Source: Papio anubis (lineage: Eukaryota > Chordata > Mammalia > Primates > Cercopithecidae). Taken from it: DNA of 64,000 bases. A program made the position numbers and the translations under genes. Location of the stretch: contig NC_044980.1 of NCBI RefSeq assembly GCF_008728515.1, positions 35,356,290 to 35,420,289 of the forward strand, in the 5' to 3' direction. Each line of letters opens with the position of its first letter. Position 1 is the first letter of the stretch. Below, piece after piece: positions 11,881 through 23,095 of this stretch. The notes beneath the pieces were generated by a model. It was not told the origin of the DNA. It did not search any database and saw only the letters and a list, made by a program, of their open reading frames with translations.

Positions 11881-12394
11881 ACTGTGAGTCCCCTAGTAAA
11901 GAGAGCCCGAGGCAAAGCTTATCCCAGGAAATGAGAAGGGGAAGTAGAAGAGGAAATAGGTTAATAACAAAGTGTGCATTTCTGACCTGCCCCACTTGGT
12001 GCCAAGTGGTGCAGTCTTGATGGACTCTTCTGAGACACAATTTGAGCTACTGCATTTCAGGACAGCCTACATAGGAAGAGGAAGACGGAGGAATTTATGC
12101 ACTGGCTCCCATCACCCATTGATCAAAGATTTACCTTTGAGTGTTAACAACCCACAACTTCCCCGTGCACATTCTTGGGTCCCAAAATAACTCACGTCTC
12201 GTGGAAAAGGAATTCCCAAGAAGGAATGCAGGAGCCCCATGCCATGGGCATGATGCCTCACCGCTGTTGGGTTTTGTTTATGTGAAGCCTGTCACTAAGG
12301 CAACTGAAATAAAACAAGTGGCCAAGGGCCTGGGGAAAGGTGAGCTGAAAGGATCTGAGGTGGTGCACCTAAGAGGGGCTTGATACACAACACA
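11881..12394. other. Unassigned 514-bp segment inside an L1M 3' region
   Basis: Higher GC than its flanks and not L1-like. The L1M 3' region appears to stop before it and resume after it, so it looks like an insertion. I do not recognise the family and see no clear target-site duplication. Confidence 0.35.
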
Positions 12395-12800
12395 GACTAA
12401 GGAGACGTATTAACCAAACACAAAGTGATGACCTTGGTTGGATGTTTATTCAAATAAGTTGTAGAAAAACATTTATAATATAATTGGAAGAAATTGAAAA
12501 ATTGAAAAATGGATATTTGGTATTAAATAATTAATATTTGGGTTACAGCAACAGTGCTATGTTCATTTTAAATACTTATCATTTACAGATATATGCTGAA
12601 GAATTTGTGGATGAAGTAATATGACATCCAGGATTTGCTTCTAAATAATCTATTGGGCAGAGAGGGAGATAAAGATAACCCAAAGTTGGCCATGTGTTGA
12701 TAATGATTAAACTTGTATGCTTATTATATGAAATTTGTTATACCCTTTTGTCTACTTCTGTCTGTTTAAAATAATCCACAGTATAATATTTTTTAAAAAT
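12395..12800 (+). mobile_element. Old L1M 3' end, continued
   Basis: 'gatgaccttggttggatgttt', 'tggatgaagtaatatgacat', 'aaagttggccatgtgttgat' occur in the order of an old L1 3' end, closing with an A/T-rich tail near 12800. Confidence 0.55.
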
Positions 12801-13440
12801 ATGGCACTAAGAGCTTTTACACTAAAGGCTCTGGCACGTGGGTGAGATGCTCTCACTTAAGGGAAACAGCAATATGCTAACTTTAAATCTCTTTTCTTGG
12901 ACTGATCAGAGTTCCCAGAGAAGATCCTCTCAAATTCCTGCCTGCAGGGTGTATTTCTGAATGCCAGAACTCTGGGAACAAAGGAGAGACAGACTCGGGG
13001 TGGTCTCACCATTCAAAATGCCCAATTTCACTTATCTCCCTGTTTTTAGTATGGCACCTCTGCCCTCAACTGTGTTTGATATCCCTCAGCCTCCACTGCT
13101 CTCCCCTTCCAGAGAACCTCCTGTCTTCTGGAAGCAGAACGAGCATTTGCCTAGCTATGCAGATAAGGAAGAATGGATCTCTCAATCTCTAGATCTTCAA
13201 CCAACCTGTTTTCCCACTTCTAGAGGCTGGAGTGAGCAACGTATTCCCTATTCCAGAGACTTCTGAGGATCCAGCATTAAAAATCATGCTGCTTCTTAGC
13301 ATTCCCTAAAGTCAATTTAAAGTTAATGTTTTGGGGACTTTATCCATCTATTTCCTAAGTTCTAAAATGTTGATGTTGTGTTAGTTTATGCCTTTTTAAA
13401 AGAAAAATCAATTTACTGGCATTTTAGTAGAATTTAAAGA
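12801..13440. other. Unassigned sequence, probably an old dispersed repeat
   Basis: A 101-codon frame lies at 12961-13266, but it has no recognisable domain and no splice sites I would trust. 'cttttctggaagcagaacgagc' and 'gcctttttaaaagaaaaatc' look like phrases from a dispersed repeat that I cannot name. Confidence 0.3.
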
Positions 13441-13929
13441 AGCAGCAAAACTAAATCAACAGCTTTATAAGGATATAATTCACACACCATCCAACTCATT
13501 CAATTAAAGTGTAAGCTCAATGGTTTTTAGTATATTCACAGAGTTGTACAACTATCACCACCACCAATTTTAGAAAATTTTCATCACCCCAGGAAGAAAC
13601 CTCATACTCATTAGCAGTCACTTCCAATTTCCCTCCAAACTCCAAGCCCTAGGCAACCACCAATCTATTTTATGTCTCTATAAACATTTGCCTATTCTGG
13701 ACACTTCATATAAATACAATAATATAATATGTGGTCCTTTGGGAACAGTTTCTTTCGCTCAGCATATTTTCAAGATTTATTCAGAATGTAGCCTGTATCA
13801 ATACTACATTTAATGGCCAAAAAATATTTCATTTTATAAATATACCACATTTTATATATCCATTCATCAGTTGATGAACATTTGAGCTGTTTCTACTTTT
13901 TGGCTCTTATGAATAATGCCATATGGACA

Positions 13930-16390
13930 TTCTTTTTTAACTTTTATTTTGGATTCAGAAGTACATGTGCAGGTTTGTTATAAGGTAAATTAAGTGTCAC
14001 GGATATTTGGTGTACATATTATTTCATCACCCAGGTAATAAGCATAGTACCAGTAGACAGTTTTTCAATCCTCTCTCTCCTGCCACCCTCCACCCTCAAG
14101 TAGACCCCAGCGTCTGTTGTTCCCTTCTTTGTGTCCGTGTGTACTCAATGTTTTGCTCCCACTAATAAGAGAGAATATATGGTATTTAGTTTTCTGTTCC
14201 TGTGTTAGTTTGTTTAGGAGTATGGCCTCCAGTTCCATCTATGTTACTGCAAAGAACATGACCTCGTTCTTTTTTATGGCTGCATAGTATTCCATCACGT
14301 ATATGTATCACGTTTTCTTTATCCAGTCTACTGTTGATGGGCATTTAGATTGATTCCATGACTTTGCTATTGGGAATAGTGCTGCAATTGCACATATGTG
14401 TGGGTGTCTTTATGGTAGAACAATTTATATTCCTTTGGTTATATACCCGATAATGGGATTGCTGGGTAAAATGGTAGTTTTTTTCTAAGTTCTTTGAGAA
14501 ATTGCCAGACTGCTTTCCACAGTGCCTGAACTACTTTACATTCCCATGAGCAGTGTATAAGCATTCCCTTTTTCTCCGCAGCCTTGCCAGTTTCTGTTAT
14601 TTTTTTTTTTTTGACTTTTTAATAATAGGCATTCTAACTAGTGTGAAAAGGTATCTCATTTCGGTTTTGATTTGATTTCCATTTCTCTAATGATTAGTGA
14701 ATGTTGAGCATTTTTTCACATACATGTTGGCTACCTGTGTGTCATTTTTTTGAGAAGGGTCTATTCATGTTCTTTGCCCACTTTTTAATGGAGTGCTTTG
14801 GTTATTGCTTCTTAATTTGTTTAAGTTTCTTATACATTCTGGATATTAGACCTTTGTTGGATGTACAGTTTGCAAATATTTTCTCCCATTCTGTTTTCTG
14901 TTTACTGTGATGATAGTTCCTTTTGCCATGCAGAAACTCTTTAGTTTAATTAGGTCCCATTTGTCAATTTTTATTTTTGTTTCAATTGCTTTTGGCATAT
15001 TCATCATGAAATCTTTGCCAGGGCCTATGTCCAGAATGGTATATCCTAGGTTATCTTCCAAGGTTTTTATAGTTTTACATTTTATATTTAAGTCTTTAAT
15101 CCATTTTGAGTTTATTTTTGTATATGGTATAAGGAAGAAGTCCAGCTTCAATCTTATGCATATGGCTAGCACCATTTATGGAACAGGGAGTCCTTTCCTC
15201 GATGCTTGTTTTTGTCAGCATTGTTAAAGATCAGATAATTGAAGGTATGCAGCTTTATTTCTGGGCTCTAGCAAGTCAAATCCAGCAGCACATCAAAAAG
15301 CTAATCCACCATGATCAAGTAGGCCTCATCCCTGAGATGCAAGCCTCATCCCTGGGATGCAAATTTAGTTCAACATAAACAAATCAATAAATATGATTCA
15401 CCACATAAACAGAACTAAAAACAAAACCACACAACCACCTCAGTAGCTGCAGAAAAGGCTTTTCATAAAATTCAACATCCCTTTATGTTAAAAATTCTCA
15501 ACAAGCTAGGCACCGGAGAAACATACCTCAAAATACTAAGAGCCATCTATGACAAACACACAGCCAACATCATACTGAATGGCCAAAAGCTGGGAGTATT
15601 CCCCTTGAGAACTGGAATAAGACAAGGATGCCCTCTCTCACCATTCCTATTCACCATAGTACTAAAAATCCTAGCCAGAGCAATCAGGCAAGAGAAAGAA
15701 ATACAAGGCATCCAAGTAGGAAGAGAGGAGGTCAAATGATCTCTGTTTGCAGATGATGTAATTCTATATTTAGAAACCCCATAGTCTCCACCCAACAGCT
15801 CCTAGATCTGATAAACAACTTTAGTTAAGTTTCAAGGTACAAAATTAATGTACAAAAATTAGTAACATTCTATACACCAATAATGTCCAAGTTAAGAGCC
15901 AAATCAAGAATGCAATCCCATTCACGACAGCCATGAAAAGAATAAAATATCTAGGAAGACAGCTAACCAGAGAGGTGAAAGATGTCTACAACAAGAATTA
16001 CAAAGCACTGCTCAAAGAAATCAGAGATGACACAAACAAGTGGAAAAACATTCCATGCTAATGGATAGGAAGAATCAATACTGCTAAAACAGCCATACTG
16101 CCTAAAGCAATCTACACAATCAATGCTATTTCTCTCAGACTACCAATGACATATTCACAGAATTAGAAAAAACTATTTAAAAATTCATATGGAATCAAAA
16201 AAGAGCTCAAATAGGCAAGGCATTCCTAAGCAAAAAGAACAAAATTGGAGGCATCACATTATCCAACTTCAAACTATACTACAAGGTGACAGTAATCAAA
16301 ACAGCATGGTACTGGTACAAAAATAGACACATAGACTAGTGGAACAACATAGAGAAACAGAAATAAAGCCACATACCTACAACCATTATG
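13930..16390 (-). mobile_element. Primate L1 (L1PB-like) with 5' inversion (twin priming)
   Basis: 13930-15275 is antisense L1 from the 3' end ('gattcagaagtacatgtgcagg') back into ORF2. 15271-16387 is sense ORF2. The sense part ends in 'agaaataaagccacatacc' and the antisense part begins with its counterpart ('ccagaaataaagctgcatacc'), so both halves break at the same L1 position. Imperfect flanking repeats 'ccatatggacattctt' and 'ccattatgaatgttctt' fit an old target-site duplication. Confidence 0.85.
15271..16387 (+). pseudogene. Broken L1 ORF2 (reverse transcriptase part), inverted half of the L1
   Basis: Codes in sense for the reverse transcriptase and following region of L1 ORF2p, the enzyme that copies L1 RNA into DNA. 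An 84-codon frame (15485-15739) shows 'RTGIRQGCPLSPFLF'. It ends at an in-frame TGA just before the catalytic 'FADD' motif, encoded at about 15747-15760. Further stops follow. About 18 bp are tandemly duplicated at 15325-15362 ('gcctcatccctg-gatgcaa' twice). Not functional. Confidence 0.85.
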
Positions 16391-16412
16391 AATGTTCTTA
16401 AATATACGTTTT

Positions 16413-16747
16413 CATTTTTCTTTTTCTTTTTTTCTTTTTTCTTTTCTTTTTTTTTTTTTCAGATGGAGTTTCACTCTTGTTACCCAGGCTGGAGTGCAAT
16501 GGCACGATCTTGGCTCACTGCAACCTCCACCTCCTGGGTCCAACCGATTCTCCTGCCTCAGCCTCCCAAGTGACTGGGATTACAGGTGCCCCTGCCACCA
16601 CACCCAGCTAATTTTTTTGTATTTTTAGTAGAGATACAGTTTCTACATGTTGGCCAGGCTGGTCTTTAACTCCTGACCTCAGGTGATCCACCTGCTTCTG
16701 CCTTCCAGAGTTCTGGGATTACAGACATGAGCCACCATGCCCAGCCA
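16413..16747 (-). mobile_element. Alu SINE (S-type)
   Basis: Long pyrimidine-rich head (C-interrupted poly-T), body, and 5' end 'gcccagccatg'. 'gttttcatttttctt' flanks both sides, so it inserted into the host L1M just beyond the primate L1. Confidence 0.95.
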
Positions 16748-17544
16748 TGTTTTCATTTTTCTTAAGTATATACGAAGGGTGGAATTACTGATCTTATAAG
16801 AACTCTCTGGCCTTTTAAAAAATGGCTAGACTCTTTTCCAAAGCAACTGTACCATTTCACATTTCCACCAGCAGTGTATGAGAACTCAAATTTCTCTACA
16901 TCCTCACTAACATGTATTATCTGTCTTAATTATAGCCATCCTAATGGATATGGAATGGTATTTCATTGTGACTTTGATTTGCATTTCCTTGATGGCTAAT
17001 GATGCTGAGCATCTTTTCATGTGCTTACTGGCCATCTGGATATCTTCTTTGAAGAAACATCCATTCAGATACTTTGCCCATTTTTAATTGGTGTTATTTG
17101 TCTTTTTATTATTGAGTTGTGTAAGTTCTTTATGTTTCCCAAATATAAGTCCCTTACCAAACATGATTTGCAAATTTTTTCTTGCATTCTGCAGGGTTGT
17201 GTTTTCACTTTCTTGATGGTGTCCTTTGAAGCACAAAAGTTTTAATTTTGATAATACTTAATTTATATTTTCTTTTGTTGCTTTTGCTTTTGATGTTGTT
17301 TCTAAGAAACCAACCATTGCCCAAAGGTTGCCAAGATTTATGCCTGTTTTCTTCTCAGAGTTCTGTAATTTCAGCTTTTACCTTTAGGTATTTGATACAT
17401 TTTAGTTACTTTTTGTGTATAGTGTGAGGTAAGTATTCAACTTTATTCTTTTGCATATGGATGTCCAGTTGTCCTAGCACCATTTGTTGAAAAGATAATG
17501 CTTTCCCCATTGAATTGTCATGACTTTTTCATAAAAATATCAAT

Positions 17545-18072
17545 TGAATGGAGATACCCATATTCATTGCAGCATTATTTGTAACAGCCAAGATGTGGAA
17601 GCAATCTAAATGTCCATCAACAGACAAATGGATAAAGAAAATTTGGTATTTTAGTATATACATACAATGGAATGTTATTCCACCTTTAAAAAAAAGGAAA
17701 TCCTGTCATAAGCTACAGCATAAATGAAGCTTGAGGACATCCAGGTAAGTGAAATAAGCCAGTTACAAAAAGATAAATACTGTGTCATTCCACTTATATG
17801 AGGTATCTGAGGTGGTCAAACTCATAGAAACAGGAAGTAAAATGGACAGAAAGTCAAACTCATAGAAACAGGAACAGAATGTGATGACCAGGGCTTGGAA
17901 AATAAGGACATGAGTTGTTGTTCAGTGGGTACAGAGTTTTAGTTTTGCAAGATGAAACAGTCCTAGGTATCTGTTCACAACAACTGGAACATAGTTAACA
18001 CTTCTGCACTTTACATTTAAATGATTAAGATGGTAAATTTTATATTATGTGTTTTTTGGTACAATTAAAAAA
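17545..18072 (+). mobile_element. Old L1 3' end (L1ME/L1MC-like)
   Basis: Plus-strand ORF2 C-terminal and 3' UTR of an old L1: 'tcattgcagcattatttgta', 'caatggaatgttattccacc', 'gatgaccagggcttggaaaa', ending 'atggtaaattttatattatg' and an A-run. 'aatatcaattga' at 17539 and 'aaaatcaattga' at 18069 look like its target-site duplication. A 22-bp stretch is repeated at 17817 and 17853. Confidence 0.75.
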
Positions 18073-18368
18073 AATCAATTGACTGGAAACGTGAGGGTTT
18101 ATTTCTGAACTCCCAGCTGTATTCCGATGATCTATATGCCAGTATCACACAATCTGAATTACTGCAGCATTGTATTAAGTTTAGAAATCAAGAAGTAAAT
18201 TGCCTTTAATTTTTTTTCATAAAAATTGAAAAAATTGTTTTATCTATTCTTGACTCCTTCAATCTTTATATGAATTTTAGGATGGATTTGTCAATTTCTG
18301 CCAAAAGTCCAGCTTGGGTTTCAGTAGGGATTGCACTTAATCTGTAGATCAGTTTGGGGAGAATTACC

Positions 18369-18815
18369 GTGATGGTGAGTTTTATGTCAGTTTGGCTAAG
18401 CTACAGTTCCCACTTATTCAATCAAAAACTAATATATGTGTATTGTAAAGGTATTTTGACACTAAATCAGGGAGATGGTGCTATATAATCTGGGTGGGTC
18501 TGACTCAATCATTTGAAAGGCCTCAGGCACAGAACTAAAACATCCTTGAAGAGGAAGAAATTTTGCCTATGGACTGAAGTTTCAGCTCATGTCCGAGTTC
18601 TAGTCTATGCTATCTGAAGTCTGTCTTATGGATTTTGGACTTGCCTGGCCAGTTGCCACAATTTCTTGCAATAAGTAAATCTCTTTCTCTCTCTCTCTCT
18701 CTCTTATTGTATGTACGTGTGTGTAATATTCACCATTGGTTCTATTTCTATTTCTCTGGTTGAACTGTGATGTATACATACTAAATGCAAGATTTAACTA
18801 AATATTATTAAATTT
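18369..18815 (+). repeat. Unassigned LTR-like dispersed repeat
   Basis: Starts 'gtgatggtgagttttatgtc' and ends near 'ttctatttctctggttgaac'; the same family, inverted, as 816-1407. It interrupts the host L1M, which resumes at 18816. It contains the (TC)n run at 18685-18706. Confidence 0.5.
18685..18706 (+). repeat. (TC)n microsatellite
   Basis: About ten TC/CT units in a row. Confidence 0.9.
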
Positions 18816-19141
18816 TACAATCATGAACATAGGATATCTTTCCATTCATTTGGATCTTCTTTAATTTCCTTCAATAATATGTTGTTTTCAGAGTATAAGT
18901 TTTGCATTTCTTTTAAAAATTTATTTCTAAGTATTTTATTTTTTATGCTGTTATAAATGGGATAGCTTTCTTAATTTAATTTTTTATTTGCTCACTCTAT
19001 AGAAATGTAATAGATTTTTGCATACTAATTTTCTACCCTGTAACCTTGCTGAAATTATTAGTTCTAATTTTTTTAGTGGATTTCTTAAGATGATTCTGCT
19101 ATTTTTAACAGAAAAAAAAAAAGTTTCTTTAAGAAAATGGA

Positions 19142-19440
19142 GGCCGAGCGTGGTGGCTCACACCTGTAATCCTAGCACTTTGGGAGGCTAAGGTGGGCAG
19201 ATGACTTGAGGTCTGGAGTTTGAGACCAGCCTGGGCAAGATGGCGAAAGCCAGTCTCTACTAAAAATGCAAAAAATTAGCCAAGCATGGTACTGCATGCC
19301 TGTGATCCCAACTACTCAATGGCTGAGGCACAAGAATCGCTTGAACCTAGGAGGAAGAGGTTGTGGTGAGCCGAGATCACATCACTGAACTCCAGCCTGG
19401 GCAACAGAGCGAGAACTTGTCTCAAAAAAAAAGAAAAGGA
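19142..19440 (+). mobile_element. Alu SINE
   Basis: Full-length Alu starting 'ggccgagcgtggtggctcac', with an A/G-rich tail. It sits at the end of the minus-strand L1M. Confidence 0.95.
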
Positions 19441-19615
19441 ATAAAAGAAAAAGGAAAAAAAAATAATACTTTAAAATATGGGATAAGGAGCTATTAGAGA
19501 ATGACATAGTATAGACATGCTTGGATGGAAGTGGCAAAGGATACTGAAACGTAAAAGTGTGTTTCAGATAAACCCCAAATAGTATAACCCACTAACAGCT
19601 CATTAATTCACTTTC

Positions 19616-19917
19616 TTTTTTTTTTTTCTTTTTTTTTGAGATGGAGTCTTATTCTGTCATCCAGGCTGGAGTGCAGTGGCGCAAACTCGGCTCACTGCAA
19701 CCTCCACCTCCCAGGTTCAAGCAATTCTTCTGCTTCAGCTGCCTGAGTGCTGGAACTACAGACAAGCGCCACCATGTCTGGCTAATTTTTTATTTTTGGT
19801 ACAGAGGGGGTTTTGCCATGTTGGCCAGGCTGGTCTTGAACTCCTTACCTCAGATGATCCACCCGCCTCAGTCTCCCAAAGTGCTGGGATTACAGGTGTG
19901 AGCCACCACGCCGGGCC
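19616..19917 (-). mobile_element. Alu SINE
   Basis: Poly-T head at 19616, 5' end 'cacgccgggcc' at 19917. The body has small deletions (for example 'gcctgagtgctggaactac'). Confidence 0.95.
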
Positions 19918-19994
19918 TTAAGAAATAATTTGAAGTCAGTCAGATCACAAAGTGCCTTAATAGCCATGCTAAAGAGTTTAGATTTTATTCCATA

Positions 19995-20150
19995 GACCTG
20001 TGCTTTTCAGATTTTAATGTGCATAGGAATCTGTGAAAATGCAGATTGTGCTTCAGTAGGTCTGGTGTGAGATTCTACATTTTGAACAAGTTCCAGTGTG
20101 AGGCCCATACTGTTGCTCCAATGATCACACTTTGAGGAGCAAAGCTACAA
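19995..20150 (-). mobile_element. MER5A-like hAT-Charlie MITE
   Basis: Reads in the reverse orientation of MER5A: 'cagattttaatgtgcatagg', 'gattgtgcttcagtaggtct', 'acattttgaacaagttcc', 'gatcacactttgagga'. Diverged and without clear terminal repeats. Confidence 0.65.
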
Positions 20151-20154
20151 GGCA

Positions 20155-20859
20155 GTGGGAGCCATTGTAAGTTTCAATGCACACATAATTCAGCCAGTTT
20201 AAGAAGGCTGGCTCTGACTACAGTGCAAACAAGTACAAGCAATATTAAGAGCCAGTAAAAAACGAGATGTCCTGAATTTCCTTTGAGTTGATATACATGG
20301 TTATGACATGTTCTCCAGTGGTGTCCAAATGCAGAAAAGGGGAAGCAGAGAAACAGAAAGCGAGCTTACCTCACATAGTACACTAGCTGCCCACCCACTG
20401 CAATCCCCAAGAGTTTTGCCTGAGGAAGGCTGTTTGCTGTACGACTGACTGGACTTTATAGCTGAGCGTCTCAGGGACTTCAGAACCTCCAGAGCCAGCC
20501 TCCGATGTGGATCTGCCAAAGTAGTGGTGGTTGTGCGTCCTTTCCTTTTGCCCCTTTAGAAGTTACTATAGTGCACTACTCCAGAATTCCTATTGGGTAG
20601 TTTTGGGCTATCAAAACAGCAGAGAATGTGGGGAAAACAAAGAATGATCTTAAACTCTTTAGAAATGCCAGAGTTTAATAATATACTTAACATTTTTGGT
20701 CCTTTGCCTGCACATACCAGCTCCACGTCTGCTACAGGCAAATTATCTTTGTGTAGCTGAGCAGAACTAAACCTGCAGCATCTTCTTTTTAGGACCTCAC
20801 TTGAGCTTGCGTTTAACATGCCAGGTAGTTCTAAATAGGAAAAATAAGGGGGAAAAATG
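20155..20859. other. Unassigned sequence with one exon-like patch
   Basis: No repeat family that I recognise. On the minus strand, an open stretch (about 20555-20372) runs directly into a strong splice donor, 'GTGAG|GTAAGC', at 20372/20371. Two frames are open for about 50 codons upstream of the donor. I see no convincing acceptor and recognise neither peptide. It could be a decayed exon or chance. Confidence 0.3.
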
Positions 20860-20877
20860 CCATAATACTATCTTTTA

Positions 20878-20879
20878 TT

Positions 20880-20914
<35 letters not shown>

Positions 20915-21202
20915 TTTGAGATGGAGTTTCACTCTCATTACCCAGGCTGGCATGCAATGGTGCTATCTCAGCTCACTACAACCTCTGCCTCCCAGATTCA
21001 AGTGATTCTCCTGCCTCAGTCTCCTTGATAGCTGGGATTACACGCATGCGCCACCACGCCCAGCTAATTTTGTATTTTTAGTAGAGATGGGATTTCACCA
21101 TGTTGGTTGGTCAGGCTGGTTTCCAACTCCTGACCTCAGGTGATCCACCCACCTCAGCCTCCCAAAGTGCTGGGATTACAAGCATGAGCCACCACACTCA
21201 GC
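20878..21202 (-). mobile_element. Alu SINE with (TTTA)n head
   Basis: The antisense tail has become a TTTA microsatellite (about 20878-20918). A perfect 18-bp target-site duplication, 'ccataatactatctttta', lies at 20860-20877 and 21203-21220. Confidence 0.97.
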
Positions 21203-21345
21203 CCATAATACTATCTTTTAAAGCGATTTATTTTCCCAAAATTATAAAAGTACTACATTATTGTAAAAATAATTGCAGAAAACATAAAGAAAAAGTAGAA
21301 ATCAAAATTATTTACATTTCAACCTCCAATAATTACTATTAATTT

Positions 21346-21615
21346 TTTTTTGGGGGGGAGGTATGGAATCTCCCTCAGTCTCCCAGGCTGGAGTGCAGTG
21401 GTGCTATCTCAGCTCACTGCAACCTCTGCCTCCCAGGTTCAAGCAATTGTCCTGCCTCAGCCTCCCAAGTAGCTGGGATTACAGGTGTGCACCACCATGC
21501 CTGACTAATGTTTGTATTTTTAGTGGAGAGCAGGTTTCACCATGTTGGCCAGGCTGGTCTCGAATTTCTGACCTCAAGTTATCAGCCTGCCTGGGCCTCC
21601 CAAAGTGCTGGGATT
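21346..21615 (-). mobile_element. Alu SINE, 5' end missing
   Basis: T-run then G-run at the head. The body ends at 'gtgctgggatt', so the last 35-40 bases of the 5' end are absent. Confidence 0.93.
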
Positions 21616-21955
21616 CTTTAAATATTTTAACGTATTTCTTTTCATGTTTTCTTTCTTTCTTTTATAACAGATATTTTGCTTACTATTCTTTCCTCTTAAC
21701 GTCACAAAATGAGCATTTCTTCTGCTGTTATCACTTTTTAAATAAATTTTTTTTTTTAATCCCTGGTTATAAAGCAAGTTGCACTGCCAAGTTCTTCTTA
21801 GGAGAGTATGTAAAAATTCTCCTCTTTTCTACATGTTTTTGTGTGTGTTTTCAATCAAGTAACATGGTATGTAGTTAGGCTTAGAAAATACGGTTTATGA
21901 AGATTATATAATATTCTGTAAAATGGGTATTCCACAATTTCATCAATCCACCTTT
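21616..21955. other. Unassigned AT-rich sequence
   Basis: No gene or named repeat. Reads like antisense L1M but is too diverged to assign. Confidence 0.35.
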
Positions 21956-22955
21956 TTCTTTAAAACTGATTCATTCAACAAATTTTTACTAACACTATGT
22001 GACAGGCACTGTTCTAGGTTGTGGAATGAGGAAGTCCCCACCCTAATGGAGATTACATCTTAATGGGGGTGTCAGTTAATTTTTGAAAAACTATCAAATT
22101 GTAATGGTGAGTGTTTTCTTCAGCAATCAAAGCTGAGCATAAAGGAGTGTGAGTGACGGGGGGTGGGTGCAGGAGTGGACTGACATAGATGTGGGAGGTC
22201 ACAGAAGTCACTCTGAGCAAGTTAAGGATGCGGAGGAGAGGGTCCCACGCAGACCTGGGGAAGCGCATTCCAGGCTGAGGGAACAGCAAGTGTAAGGCCT
22301 GAGACAGGAACAACCCTGGCAAGGAGGCTCCTTTGGAAACGCACAGAGCAGCAGGGAAAGTGGTGGGTGGGTGTAGTCATGGAGGCAGGCAGGGCCATCG
22401 TGCAGCAGGGCCTTGCAGGCCACAGGAAGGAGCAGGAGTTGATTTTCTGTGTGATGGAAAGCCCCGGAGGAGAAGCGCTATATTCAAATTTACTTCTTTC
22501 TTTCTTTTTTTTCTTTTTTTTTTTTTGAGACGGAGTTTCAATCTTGTTGCCCAGGCTGGAGTGCAATGGCGGGATCTTGGTTCACTGCAACCTCCGCCTC
22601 CCGGGTTCAAGCGATTCTCCTGCCTCAGCCTCCCGAGTAGCTGGGATTACAGGCATGTGCCACCACCCCCAGCTAATTTTGTATTTTTGGTAGAGAGGGG
22701 GTTTCTCCATGTTGGTCAGGCTGGTCTCAAATTCCCGACCTCAGGTAATCCGCCCGCCTCAGCCTCCCAAAGTGCTGGGATTACAGATGTGAGCCACCGC
22801 GCCCGGCCAGATCAAATTTACTTTTTAAATGATTTATCTGGTTGCTGTGCATAGAATAACTGCACTCCTTAAAAATGGCCTAGATACATCTAGAAGAAAC
22901 GTGGAGAGTATTTTTGTAATTTTGGAGTAGGGAAGGTCATGGAAGAGAAGGCTGA
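21956..22955 (+). repeat. Ancient mammalian dispersed repeat, split by an Alu
   Basis: 'gtgacaggcactgttctagg', 'cattccaggctgagggaaca', 'gcagggccttgcaggccaca' and 'ttatctggttgctgtgcata' occur in the fixed order of a repeat I know from many mammalian loci but cannot name with confidence. The Alu at 22497 interrupts it. Confidence 0.5.
22497..22808 (-). mobile_element. Alu SINE (S-type)
   Basis: Well conserved antisense Alu ending 'ccgcgcccggcc'. 'tcaaatttactt' occurs at both flanks (22483 and 22812). Confidence 0.96.
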
Positions 22956-23095
22956 TGCATCCATTCACAAATTCACTTAACACATTTGAATGCTAATCGC
23001 GTGCCAGGTATGGTGACAAGCCCCGGGAGTACAGTGGTGATGAAACTCTGTCCTTGTGGAATTTATAAACACATTCGACAACATAGATATTGATG
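22956..23095 (+). repeat. Ancient repeat fragment
   Basis: 'attcacttaacacatttgaa', 'gcgtgccaggtatggtgaca' and 'tctgtccttgtggaattta' resemble the start of the same ancient family as 21956. Confidence 0.4.

Larger units (their letters stand above)
13441..19110 (-). mobile_element. Old L1M on minus strand, host of nested insertions
   Basis: Antisense L1M sequence is collinear across four pieces: 13441-13930, 16748-17544, 18073-18368 and 18816-19110. The pieces read in order from 'gtaagctcaatggtttttag', through 'aggaaatttccattcagata'-type ORF2 antisense, to 'aattattagttctaattttt'. The gaps are later insertions annotated separately. Confidence 0.8.

Noticed and set aside
15485..15739. Reverse transcriptase reading frame as a live gene
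   Set aside because: It is a fragment of a twin-primed, truncated L1 with a stop just before the catalytic FADD motif.
21363..21878. 171-codon open frame on the plus strand
   Set aside because: The first half is antisense Alu and the rest AT-rich repeat-like DNA.
22333..22854. 173-codon open frame on the plus strand
   Set aside because: Most of it is antisense Alu (the 'RRSFNLVAQAGVQWRDLGSLQ' type peptide, trimmed here). Such Alu-derived frames recur across the window and are not genes.
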